Program-made: the position numbers and the translations under genes
Notes under the pieces: model-generated
Seen by the model: only the letters and a program-made list of their open reading frames with translations
What the model was told of the DNA's origin: nothing
Database searches by the model: none
Assembly: GCA_000697665.1 (NCBI GenBank)
Contig: KL197716.1
Span: forward strand, 1,434,673-1,498,672
Reading direction: 5' to 3'
Source of the DNA: Jaapia argillacea MUCL 33604
Taxonomy: Eukaryota > Basidiomycota > Agaricomycetes > Jaapiales > Jaapiaceae
Length of the DNA stretch: 64,000 nt
Shown: positions 48,036 to 59,454 of the stretch, one piece after another
Numbering within the stretch: position 1 is the stretch's first letter
Layout of the letters: each line of letters opens with the position of its first letter

Positions 48036-49251
48036 TCTCCTACCACTGGAGACAATTCTTGCCAATCAATGACTCCAGACCACAATACATTCAACAACGT
48101 TAGAATATGGCAACAAACGAAATTCAACGAATGAAGGTCTATATATAATTGATATCTATGTAGAAAGTCGTGACTTGTTTCAAACTGGTGCTGGATGTCG
48201 ATTCGTGGGGAGTGACAGGTACGAAATCAGGGAGCAGTAATATGCTACAGCAGAGATCAGAGACAGGGACGGGACACAGGCCTAATGCCATCACATTCAC
48301 GACAGATTGGGGAGGTTGGTGAGTGGCTCCTTACAAAACGACTCGTATAATTGAAAGACAAGGGTGCCAAGCGACACGGTAGCCTGGCAAGACAAAGGGA
48401 CATATTTCATTACTGGGGGCAATGAAATCATTGGAAAGGACACTAACCTCGATCCTGTGTCTCTCCCACTTCACCCCAATTCACTAGCACCATGTCGATA
48501 CCCAATTCCTTCCCAAGTCAGATGCTCAAGGGCGGAGACATCACAGATGAAGGGCTCAAGAGGATGAGTATTGAATGGGGGGGGAGGGGTTGTGAGGTGA
48601 GGTGTGATAGGATGAATCAGAGACCGGGTGTAATGTAGCTGCCAGAGGGGTCCAAACGCAGATGTGATATTGGGAATGCTGGGTACAGTTTGTTTTGGTT
48701 TTGCGGCGGGGGTTAACGCTGCAGGTATCAGCGAATCGCTGTGAGGTATGGGGGATAGGATGAATTGGTATTGTTCGAATGGCAGTTGGCCACCAGATGA
48801 CTAGTAGGAGAGTAGTAGGAAAGCTGAGTACAGTCGACTTTTGGTTGCGGGCAGGGCTCGACCAAGTGAGCAGGTGTCACAACACGCGGGTTGCAAGTTG
48901 CCACTGTTGTTCGGGCCAACTGGAATTGGACTTTGGTGAATTTCATCATCAACATCACGTGCTTTAGGTTCGACACCAAGTTCAAACTCAGCTCGCCGTT
49001 CAAACGTTCACCTGCTTTCCTCGTCCCACTTTTGTCCCCTTTGCCTTCCTTCGCCGTTGTCCTCGCTGCTAAGTATCGATCACTGTCCGTCAGCTTGACT
49101 TTCGGCTGTGTGCTGACTTCCACTTACAACATTGGTTTTGATTTGACGAGCCGTGAAAGTTAATTGATACGGGGCAGCCGACACCCAAGTTGATCCCATG
49201 GTCTAATACGACTCCCGCGCTGGGTTCAGACTGTGTATGTCCTCTCCCTGG
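48036..49251. other. Left internal part of the inverted-repeat element
   Basis: About 1.2 kb with short frames on both strands and no recognisable product. It ends at CCTGG (49247-49251), the target duplication of element E. Confidence 0.5.
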
Positions 49252-49783
49252 TGTAACAGGTGGTTACTGGGGTATACTCTCCAGTTTCACTCTGGATTGA
49301 GTGTGGGAAGTCGCAAGTCGGAGTTTGAATTACTTGCATGTATTCATGTAGATTCTCTCTTGAATAATCATCTATTACCGCCTATTCACGAATCGACCTC
49401 TTCACTGAGTGTGTCGATTGCGTGAACTAGGCGACATACTTCATTTTTAGCTGGTTACTACAACCACCAGCAATACTCGGAATTCGACCTCTATGAGAGG
49501 GTCGAATTACAAGACTCTACTTACTTCAGAATCAAGAGCGACTGCAAGTCGCATTGTGGACTCCTCATCGACACAGGATGGCTGTGTAAACAGCTGTGCC
49601 TAGCTATTGAGTATCTCAGGGAGCTATGAGAGTAGCACCTGAGGACGCGGTCTCTGCGTATTCGATAGCGGGGCTCCCTGCGAGGAGTATCACACCTCAG
49701 TACCGGCTCCGAGGCTCGCCAGCCCTCTAGCGACATCCGACTCCCTAGCCATTGTGACGTGCAGGTCTCACCTGGCCGTTACA
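49252..49783 (+). repeat. 5' LTR of element E
   Basis: 532 bp, TGTAACAGGT to GGCCGTTACA, with short inverted ends TGTAAC/GTTACA. No similarity to the LTRs of A, B or C is seen. The sequence after it (AAGGTGGACACTGGGAGG) is not complementary to an obvious LTR site, so self-priming as in A-C is not supported. Confidence 0.85.
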
Positions 49784-51904
49784 AAGGTGGACACTGGGAG
49801 GAATCGTCGTGTGACCTGGCCAGCCAACGACGAGCCTCTTAATCAAGAAAATATTTTGTTGTCTTTGAAAGAATACTAGTCTCCGTGTGCAACTCACCCT
49901 TTTGCCACACAAGATCACGCAGATCTTCGTTGCGAGAATAATACCAATCTACTCCTACAACCTAGTGCATTTGTACCATCACGAGTGCCCGAACATTCGT
50001 ATCTTAGTTGCTGTCACCTCGTCGAGAGCTCATTCGATCCGTCCCTGGACCATTGTCCATCCAAACCCGTGGAGATCAGCATCTTTTTCCATTGTCTTCT
50101 CTCCCCTGTGCTTGTCATCACCCAATTGGCACCCACTCGTTCGCGAGTTCTCATTCAGTGATCACCCTCCATCCTTGTCGCTTGGCTGCACCACTTGCGA
50201 ACAAGAACCGAATAGATTTGTTACCGCGCTATCGTGCGTTCAAGCCCGTTATCGAAGTGCGCGGCTGACCTCAGCCTCGGATCATTATTCGATCTCCTCG
50301 CACGTCAAAACCCTATTGATAACTCATATCTCCCTCACGCTTGTCAATTCGCACCCAATCCTCTCGGAGACTTGGTGGCTGTATCACACGCTCGCTGGTG
50401 GGAGGTCTTGGATTCTAGTCAAGTCCTCACAGACGAGAGTGCCGCCTTCAGGCCTCTCACATATGATAACACCCACTGTACAATCAACACTCGCAGAATT
50501 CGTGAACGGCAGCAGTGTTCGGTAACCATCTATCCCCACCTCTCCATCTCCGCTGCTTAGCTGTTCATCACCCAACTCTCGATGTTCTCCTGCGCTTCGT
50601 GAATCCCACAATCCCTCACACTTAATCCATATCAAGGCCCTCGCCTTGTTCTTCACATTCCCCGATCCGTCTGTTGAGTCTTCCAAGCTCGACGACACAT
50701 TTGTTCGCTGCAACAATCTATCACTCTCGTGTTCAACTCCTTCCAGCACCCCTCTCACACGAATATCAAGGGTTTCATTCATTCACACCAGTCTTACACC
50801 CTCGCTCTGCTTGCGTCCGCGTTGCTTGCCTTGCACAGAGTACTACCCCCTCATCAGTCAGTTGAGCCTTCCCAGGGTTGACGACGCCTTTGCTCGCCAG
50901 TCTTTCTGGGTACTTGTTGCTACACTAAATCCTCACTCTACGAGCAGCGCCCTCACTTCTGCTGTGTCTCCAGCCCCGACTCTCTGCTCAGTTGTCGCGG
51001 TGTACCTGCAGCCATCACCTTCGTCCTCGGCTCCTGTCTCCTGCAGTCGACATTCACCTCTCGCGTCCGCGGTTGTTGCACTAGGTCCAACCCAGTACTC
51101 CCTCTCTCTCCTCGGCGCAGTCAGCTGCCATTGACAACACTTTCGTCGTGAATGCCAACGGTTGTTGCTGCCCAACACATCGTATTCCTCACCCTCCTCT
51201 GGCTACATTTGCTTCACCACGCCGGACCTGTCTGTGAAAGTGCTTGCCTGCTTGCCGCTACCAGCTCACCCAAACGAGACAGTTCTTGATCCGGCTCCTA
51301 CCACCACGCTTCCCATTCCTCCTGCTCATATTGTTTGGCGCTTGTCGATCCACAGCTGGATATCCGGATCACGCACGCTACACGTTCAGCACCTGCTCTT
51401 CCGCACTCAATTCACCTTGTGTGTTTGAGAATAAGTTTAGCAGCTGCTCGTGTACTCCACATCTTGGGATTGTCCTATCCTCACTCCGCAAGCAATACGG
51501 GCACGACTTGCGCACATGTCTGTTGCAGCGGCTCTTGTCTTCTTCATCGCCGGCAAGACTTCCGTGAACAGAAGCCTTCTTGCGACTGTGTACTAGCCTC
51601 AAACCGAATTTCTCTGCTAGTCAAGCACTAGGGTTTCTCCGTTCCCTACGGTCCATCCCTCTAGAGCACTTTGAATTTCGTCAAGGATTCCTCTTCGAAG
51701 CAGGCCAAGCTACGAGAGTAGCAGGACCCAAATAGTTGAGTCCCCTTCTGGAGCTTCCTACGGGAAGCACAGGAGGGCACGCTTAGGCGTGTGTACCGAC
51801 TACGGGTGACTGCTGAGGCACTGACACAGATGACAAGCTTATATTGTGACCCTTCACGTTCAATTCGCCGTTCCGGCTCTGCTATCATAGTGAAGCAATA
51901 AGGG
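49784..51904 (+). other. Internal region of element E before the long frame
   Basis: About 2.1 kb. A 212-codon frame (49887-50525) and neighbours are Ser/Thr/Pro-rich and unrecognised. It could be a long leader. Confidence 0.4.
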
Positions 51905-53290
51905 ATGGGTTCAGATTCTGTTCGCCTACCGTTCATCGCGGTTTCGGAAACTCTGGAGGGTTATAGTGGCTGGGTGAAAGAGAACATTGAGATATTGGAG
52001 TGGATAGAGAGGTCACTGGAGTTGAAACGAGATTATGCTTTTACTGGGAGGCAGGACTTTCGTTCTGTTCATACTGTCGGGACAGGGATGCCCTTGGAGG
52101 TCCTTGAAGCACTCAACCATGTATCACAGACATACCACGACATTGACCGGTACCTCGCAGAAGTTGATCCAAGCTATCTGTGTGATCCCATGAATCTTAG
52201 GATACTCAGAAGTTTCTTGGATGTCCTCATCAGGAGGAATGACCATAAAGCGAAAGCTCTCTGGCCATCATTTCGTGCGTCGGTGTTAGCCTCTCACGAG
52301 AAGATATTGGATTGCTACCGCGACTCGGTACAGGCCCTACAATCACATGTAATGATGATCATTGCCCATGAGCTCACCAAAGATGAAATCGACTCCCCCG
52401 AAGAACACCTTGTACCTTATGTGAGAGGCCTTGTCAAAGCGCTACAATGTTTAGCGATTGACGGGCAACTTAAGAGAGATAAAGTGACTTATATGAGGTT
52501 TGAAAGATCCATAAGAAGAGTATTGGAGGAGGGTTGCCTTTGCGAGCGAGCCCATATCATTGGGAGGAGACTTGGACGTGAGAGCACGCGACCCGTGGTC
52601 AAGAATGCCTGGGCTCAGTTAGTCGTGTTCCTACGCTCACTAACTGATCTCGTCTTTGAGCATGCATCTGAGACCCTTACTTCAACTGCTTTGTCTCTGA
52701 ATTCTTCTCTAGCTCAGGTGCTTGGATGTGCTGGCGAGGTGTCCCCCCTATGTTCCACTGGCTATACCCACCAAACAGGCGTTCTTGACAGACCGTCGAG
52801 CTCGTGTCAACATCTCGCCAGTACCCGACTCCCCGGACCCGTCGGAATAACATATCCAAGCTCACAATGCATGGTCGAGCTCTTTCTTGCTGGCACCATC
52901 GCAAGCAGGACCTGCGCTCAGGAAGGAACGAGCTTGGGGGGTAACAAAAGGAGAACTGTGGCTATGGAGGGTATCAGATCACCGAGAGTCGACCAAGGAT
53001 CTCAAAGCATACGCCCACCCTTGCTTTCACCATATTCTATCAGCGTGTTGGTTGTTTTGGAATCACACTCCCTGGTACGGGATACCCTCCAGTTGACTAC
53101 CTCGATCCCATCACACTGTGTTCAATCCGCAGGCTCCGTACCAGCCAGCTCGAGGACGAAAGCTAATGGCGAATCAAGCATCTCGGAGATACAGAGGTGC
53201 AAGCTTACTGGGTGCAGAAGACCACCAGCTGGTATGGCTGTCGCAGGATCTGATTGCACTCATGTCGAGCTATGGCACTGTCGGAAATGA
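51905..53290 (+). mobile_element. 461-codon frame of element E, possibly Gag-like
   Basis: The first ~290 residues look like a helical protein (YSGWVKENIEILEWIERS, LEVLEALNHVSQTYHDIDRY, LRSFLDVLIRRNDHKAKALW, LVPYVRGLVKALQCLAIDG, FERSIRRVLEEGCLCERAH, VFLRSLTDLVFEHASETL); after that the composition becomes irregular. There is no zinc knuckle, protease or other named motif. Position after the leader and all-helical character suggest a Gag-type protein, as inference only. Confidence 0.4.
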
Positions 53291-53460
53291 TGTCCTGGCC
53301 TTCAACGAGATGCCTCGACAGCAGTACTCGCTTCAAAGCCTCACGCTGTGGATATGAATGTCCCGCGAGTGGGCTATTGCTTGTGGGTCTTGTCCACTAC
53401 GCTTCCTGAGGGCTTAGCTGCCTCAATGTCCTCTCCATTACTTTGCTCCACCTCCATAAG

Positions 53461-54031
53461 TGTTATGAGCGCCTTAGTGTTAGCGTAAGGTAGTGAATAA
53501 GGCTTGTAAGTCTTTTGGGTATTTCTTGCTAACTAGTACTCAGGCTACGATCTTGAGGCAATGGAGGATGACGAGAATGAGCAAACCAGTTGAAGGATAC
53601 AACTAAAGCGCTGTATTGTTCAAGTGGACAAGCTAGCAAATACAGAGTAGCTAGGTGTCCTTATATACTATGGGAACAATGGAATGTCGAACAATGTACT
53701 ATGGACAATGATGAATGAGACAATGTCTAGAGACAATGGCGAGTGAGTTAAGGTTCAGGACAATGACACTGAACAATGGATACCGAACAATGAAGACAGA
53801 ACAATGAGACAGAGGACAATGACAAGGCTGTGTGTGACGAGTCATTGTGTGCTAATAATAGTACGAGGTCTGAGATAAGATAATGTCCAGGATAAGATAA
53901 GATAAGATAAGATAAGATAAGATGAAAGGATGCTAAGTATCATAGACAAGGGAAATGATACGAAAGCAAAGGAAGTCCGATAAAAGAATGAAAACAACAG
54001 AAAATATACAAGTCTAGACGTGTTCACAACA
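53461..54031 (-). mobile_element. Solo LTR of the element B subfamily inside element E
   Basis: 571 bp, plus-strand TGTTATGAGC to TTCACAACA, matching the reverse complement of the B LTR including its specific TAATAATAG and GATAA-run segments. The flanks ATAAG and ATACG form a 5-bp duplication with one difference. No internal sequence accompanies it, so it is the product of LTR-LTR recombination. It postdates element E. Confidence 0.85.
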
Positions 54032-57000
54032 ATACGTGCAACAACAGGGGCTGTCAATTTTGCCTTGGCGACATCACTGGAATCCCCTGTCGACGAACTC
54101 TCTCATTTGCCTACTCTGACAAGCCGAGGAAATTTCAGCATCTCATTTGAAGCAGCCAAGGTACAATCGGCAGACGTTCCTCTGCCTTGGGAAGCAAACC
54201 TCCATATTCCAACCCCATCGATTGGCGTTACTAAGATAGTGGCGCTGCGACCTGCTCTGCTGCTCACCCTTCCTCCAAGTTCTTGAGCCTCTGGCCTCTC
54301 CTCATCTTCACCGTCAGCAGTTACCATTCCCCTCTTCACTTCGTCCGCCAATTCCTCCACAAAACCTTCGGTCCTGTCTCTGGAGCCTGGTCCTGTTGAC
54401 TCAGCCTGCCGACCTCTGTTACTACTCGAGGATTGGCCAGCGGAGGCAGTGCTTAAGGATCCCAATAAACAAGGTTTCAATGGTCTTTTTGTTCAAGAAC
54501 ATAGCGGGGCTCTTGTTTACTCCCTGCTTTGGTCGATACGTTTCGCAACTGGCTTGACGCGACCGACGAGGATGTGGATATGGTTTCCTATCTCAGGAGC
54601 TACTGCTAAGGTAGCACTGGGAAACATGCTTTGCATGAGGATATCCTATCTCTTGGGAGCTACTCAGGTACCACCAGGGAACATGTTTACACGTTGCAAT
54701 GCAAGTATGGTATTCGGCATTGGAGATATTGACTACCCGTTCGTCAGTACCCAGTGGACTCGCGATATCAACTTGCAAACACTTTCGAACCAAACATTAT
54801 GTTTAGCCGCTTTGTTGGCGTTCGAGTTGCTCCTTTTGTGGTCAACGGATCTTACTCCGCGTTGTTTGTCGCCCCCCGACTCTCCAAACACTCCATCTGG
54901 GGGCATTTTGCCTCCCTGTATCTCACATTTGACTCCGCCCTACCCAACTACTGTTTCTGCTGTGGTTGGAACCAAGCAAAGTGACTGAGAGCTCTCCAGT
55001 TTGTTGTCCTTTGAATGTCCTTCTACACTGCGACAACCTGCATCCTCATCTTCTGCTCTGAGTGTTCAAGCTTACTACATCGACAACCTCGTACCTCCTC
55101 CGGCTCCCATGAGGTCAGATATCTCCATTCCCCAGTACATTTCTGGGAAGCCCCAATGCCATATTGTGAGCTCCGTGGATGAATCCACCAACCCAAGTCT
55201 TCTGCACTGTAGCTCTCCATCTGTCAATTCTCGCTCAGCTGGTATTGGCATCTCGGAAGTCTCACAGGTGGCACTCATCTCATCCTCGGCGAGGATTTCA
55301 TCATGCTCAGGCCTTGATTCTGCTCCTGTTGAAGGACAACGGACTTGCTCTGCAATGGATTCATTGTCAGCATCTCAGCCTCGCTCACCCCCACATATTC
55401 ATACTTGCATCTATTTGCGTTCGGTGATCACCTTCCCATTGATGCTTGGAGATTGGTGTTCCAATCCTCATAGCATCCTTGGACCATTTCTCAGGTCTGA
55501 TTACCTCTCAAAGCTCCAAAGGGTTTCACTTGTTGAAGCTATTTGGTTGGGTGGTTGCTCTTCTCTCATGCACTCGTCAAGTATCGTTTGCACACAAAAC
55601 CTTACTCTGCACCCTTCAACCACCACGCTACCACCAGGGCTTCGACTGTGTGGTTCAATTTCATTTAATCCAGTTGGGGAAATATTCGCCACAAATTTGT
55701 CACCCTCCTCATCTGCGCTCCCTACACTACATATCAGTGTTTGGGCCCTCGAAATTGAGAAGTCTCAATGTTCTTCTCACTCTCTTCAATTCAAAAGTCA
55801 TCTTCCGGCTATATCTTGGCTGGCTAGGCTCTCATCATTCCTTCTGAGACCTCCACTGGTCATCCCAGTGCTAAAGGACCCAAACATACAAGTTTGCGGA
55901 CATTTGGACCTTTGAGAATGGGGGGGGAGAGTTGACTGGACTATTGTCGCCCATCTGCTTTTGGCTTGGAGCTTCAATAAGGGAGGATATCCTTATCGAC
56001 TCGATATTGAATTTAGGCGACCATTGTCAGTCCAGGTATGGACCCTTCTCTCAGGAGCCACTGAACTGGTGGCACTGAGGGACACACTTTGTGTGAGGGT
56101 CTCGTGCATCTCGGGAGCTCTCAACACAGCACCGAGAAACTGGCTGCACAGGGGATGTGTACCCACAAGGCTGCTATCTGTTGTCAACTCTGTCGTTTAT
56201 TATCCCCTGCCCAAGGGTTACTGAGCCACAGTGGTGGCCCCTTCCTGGCTTTGTGGAACCCTCGAAGCATCGCCGATGACTGCCCCGAACACTTGGAATC
56301 AGACAACTTTAAGCTCAGACTCTGCTTGCATTGGCCCTCCCTGTAAATCTTGCGTTGATTTTGACGCTGATGTCCATCGAGCAGAAGCCTGCAAAGCCTT
56401 GACTTCTCGATTGTCAACCTTTGACTCTACCCTTGGTCCGCCGGTCAGTTTGACGAATTCACAGCCAGTCGAACTGGATCAGTTTGATGGTACTACATTG
56501 AGCATGGCCCCTACCCGAATAGAATCACATCAGAGCGACAATATGCCTTTGCTTGCACCTCCTGGTATAAGGATGAGCTGGCTCAGGTCGAAAGCGCTTT
56601 CTGCCACCTACGACCCTCGTTTATTGTACTTCGCAAACCTGATACCTCATGTTCAATCCCTCGGACATGTGGGGGCTCCCAGCACTTCAGTTTCAGTTCT
56701 GTGGCGACAATCAGCTCATGTTCCCACCAGTGGTCTTGTAAATGGGACTGGCTTGACTTGCCAAGTCAGCACTGCAGATGCACGATCTTCACAACCCTGT
56801 TGTCAAGCTCCTCTTGGTTCTGACCAACAACGATCACGCACGGCCGTGCAACACCTGAGACTCAAGAATAACTACACTCCCTCACGTTTGCCGTCTCCTA
56901 GCTTGTACAGGTTGGAACTACACTTGCAAATGGAACATAATCGAGTTGATTCCTTGGGCTTGCTGACATCATGTGTTCCCCACGTCCATCTAAGGATATT

Positions 57001-58138
57001 GTTCATCGTTTCTGTGTCGTTGGCTCCACCGAAGCATTCAATCCTGCTAGTGGCTCTTGTTCCAAGCTGGTTCCGGGGCCCTTCATCAAATTTGGAATTA
57101 GCTAATTCTCGTCAATTTCTCGCCACTCCCAGGCAATGGAATGGCTCTGTGACCTGGAAGGCCTTGAGGTCTATCGGAATGGACCTCACCCCAACTGACT
57201 GCTGTTCTCATGAGGATCTGGATACCACCATGCCCTCTCTTATCTCGGGTACTTTGATACTTCCCTTAGTGCTTGTGCTTGTGCCAGCTAAAGTAGTCCC
57301 TAAGGATCCGAACAAGTGGTTCTTCGATGATCTCAATTTGCGGAGTGTCGCCTTAGAAGCCATCTTTGAGACCACTTTTGTCTCTGAGGTTTTCCGGACC
57401 ACCTCTCATCCTCGAATTGCTCTGCAACGGATTCAGCCACCTACACATTTCCATGATCACTTCCATTCGTGTTTGGGCACCGCTGTAGCATTGAATGCTG
57501 CCCTGTAATCAGTGTCCTAAGTCTCATAGCACCCTCAAACTGTTTGCCTGGTGGCGGTCTCATTCTGTCTCAAAGTGTTGTGTGGATATGAAACCTTGCT
57601 CTACATCCCCCATCTACCATGCTACTACTGGGGCTCGGATGGCAAAGTGCATCACAAGATGACTAGTGCCATGCTTACCACACAATTCTGCTGTTGCGAG
57701 GAACTTTGGTATGGTCGGATATGGTCTCCATGGGACGAATGAGCAACCCTGCATACGCAATTCAAGGATCTCATGGCTCCTTTAACCATCATTTTGGGCA
57801 CTTATCACAATGGATTACCCTACTTGGGTGGCCCATTGCAACATTTGTAGATCTCCATTATCGTGTTCAACCACATCATCAAGCTTGCCTATATATCTCA
57901 TGCTATCTTCCTCTTTAACTCTCATCGACATCCACATAATTCACTATCTCTGTGATGCGAATCCTCCATGGCTCCATCTTTATGCCCACATGATGCTACA
58001 ATTTTCAGCCCTGGTCTTAATCAATATTCACCTTCAGCCTGGACAATATTTCAAGATACCTGACTTTGTTCCTAATTTGGTTGGCATCTAGGAGGATGGG
58101 GGGCTTTTCCAGTGTGGATACTGGAGAGTGGGGGGCTA
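54032..58138 (+). other. Internal region of element E after the solo LTR
   Basis: About 4.1 kb with many moderate frames and no recognisable domain. Two stretches resemble each other at the protein level (GATAKVALGNMLCMRIS near 54600 and GATELVALRDTLCVRVS near 56060), suggesting an internal duplication. Confidence 0.4.
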
Positions 58139-58670
58139 TGTAACGGGTGGTTACTGGGGTATACTCTCCAGTTTCACTCTGGATTGAGTGTGGGAAGTCG
58201 CAAGTCGGAGTTTGAATTACTTGCATGTATTCGTGTAGATTCTCTCTTGAATAATCATCTATTACCGCCTATTCACAAATCAACCTCTTCACTGAGTGTG
58301 TCGATTGCGTGAACTAGGCGACATACTTCATTTTTAGCTGGTTACTACAACCACCAGCAATACTCGGAATTCGACCTCTACGAGAGGGTCAAATCACGAG
58401 ACTCTACTTACTTCGGAATCAAGAGCGACTGCAAGTTGCATCGTGGACTCCTCATCAACGCAGGACGGCTGTGTAAACAGCCGTGCCTAGCTATTGAGTA
58501 TCTCAGGGAGCTATGAGAGTAGCACCTGAGGACGCGGTCTCTGCGTATTCGATAGCGGGGCTCCCTGCGAGGAGTATCACACCTCAGTACCAGCTCCGAG
58601 GCTCGCCAGCCCTCTAGCGACATCTGACTCCCTAGCTGTTGTGACGTGCAGGTCTCACCTGGCCATTACA
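58139..58670 (+). repeat. 3' LTR of element E
   Basis: 532 bp, collinear with the 5' LTR without indels. About 20 differences by eye, all transitions and about 19 at CpG positions. Followed by the target duplication CCTGG. Confidence 0.85.
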
Positions 58671-59394
58671 CCTGGTCTATCACCTGCGGTCTGGTTGACT
58701 TTAGTAACCCAGGTTCCCAGCTGACAACTTACAGAGCATGCCTTGGTATGAGTCCCACCCCCGTATGCAATATTCTCTAATCACCTCAGACACCAGCGCT
58801 TGTCATCAATGGATGGGCTCTGCTTCAGGGTATGTTCCATGTGTCCTGCCTGGGGCCTGTACCTGAGTTATCCCATCAGTTCTGTAGTGACCTATAGCCC
58901 CACCATCCCAAACCTTCCTATCCACCCATGAATATGTCGTTCCTCCACCGGAGGGTGTCAAGTACCCCTTCTGCAACAGTCAGGTGTGATTGGCTCCGAG
59001 TCTGGAATGTCCCCCTACCCCCTCGACCCATTGCTCACTTGCCACTCCATTTCCGGTGTTGTTACCGACACCTATTCTTTGTCCTGCAGCCCACACTCAA
59101 GCCAGATAAGCCTCACCTGGGTGTTGTGGATTCAGTGAAGGTCGATCTTGAGGTAGTAGGCTCTTATGTAGATTGGTAGCATATATGTTCATCATTTGTA
59201 ATCTATGTAGTTCACAATACAGTTTTCTTTTGTAACGAATATCCTCCTTGAGAGATGTGATCCAAGAAACCAGTGAAAGAAGGGATGCCAATGGAGACAA
59301 TACAGTGCCAATTCGCGAACATTTGGCGACAATATGTCGACAAAGTTGACACGGTTTTCAACTTTCTCCAATTGGCGAAAACAATGCCAATCTG
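58671..59394. other. Right internal part of the inverted-repeat element
   Basis: About 720 bp without a supported gene, leading into AATTGTCGAA-type subterminal repeats. Confidence 0.5.
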
Positions 59395-59454
59395 CCAATT
59401 GTCGACAATTTTCGACAATTTTCGACAATTCTCAGTTGGGGATTTTCCTGATGA

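Larger units (their letters stand above)
49252..58670 (+). mobile_element. Element E: LTR element without recognisable pol
   Basis: A 9.4 kb element with two 532-bp LTRs (TGTAAC to GTTACA or ATTACA) and a perfect 5-bp target duplication CCTGG (49247-49251 and 58671-58675). The internal 8.4 kb, of which 571 bp is a later solo LTR, has no reverse transcriptase, RNase H or integrase motif that I can see in any frame. One long frame (51905-53290) and several Ser/Pro-rich stretches remain. It may be a large non-autonomous LTR element, or an old autonomous one too decayed to recognise. LTR divergence by eye is about 20 in 532 (3.8%), the highest of the three complete elements. Orientation is taken from the long frame. 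Confidence 0.85.
47980..59454. mobile_element. DNA element with inverted repeats, about 2 kb without its insertion
   Basis: The left end reads TCATCAGGAAAATCCC, then GAGAATTGTCGAAAATTGGC; the right end is the reverse complement of TCATCAGGAAAATCCC, then GAGAATTGTCGAAAATTGTC. Subterminal AATTGTCGAA units are repeated, more often on the right. Excluding LTR element E (49252-58670) about 2.05 kb remain, with no transposase-like frame, so it is non-autonomous. It interrupts an exon of gene copy 2. A target duplication is not resolved. Confidence 0.65.

Noticed and set aside
48728-49123. 131-codon minus-strand frame in the inverted-repeat element
   Set aside because: Low-complexity composition, no motif and no splice-supported extension; not enough to call a gene.
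49784-58138. Assigning element E to Copia or Gypsy
   Set aside because: No reverse transcriptase or integrase motif could be identified, so a superfamily call would be a guess.
59395-59440. CRISPR-like array of AATTGTCGAA/AATTTTCGAC repeats
   Set aside because: Units are short, abutting and subterminal to an inverted repeat in a eukaryotic genome; there are no spacers or cas genes.
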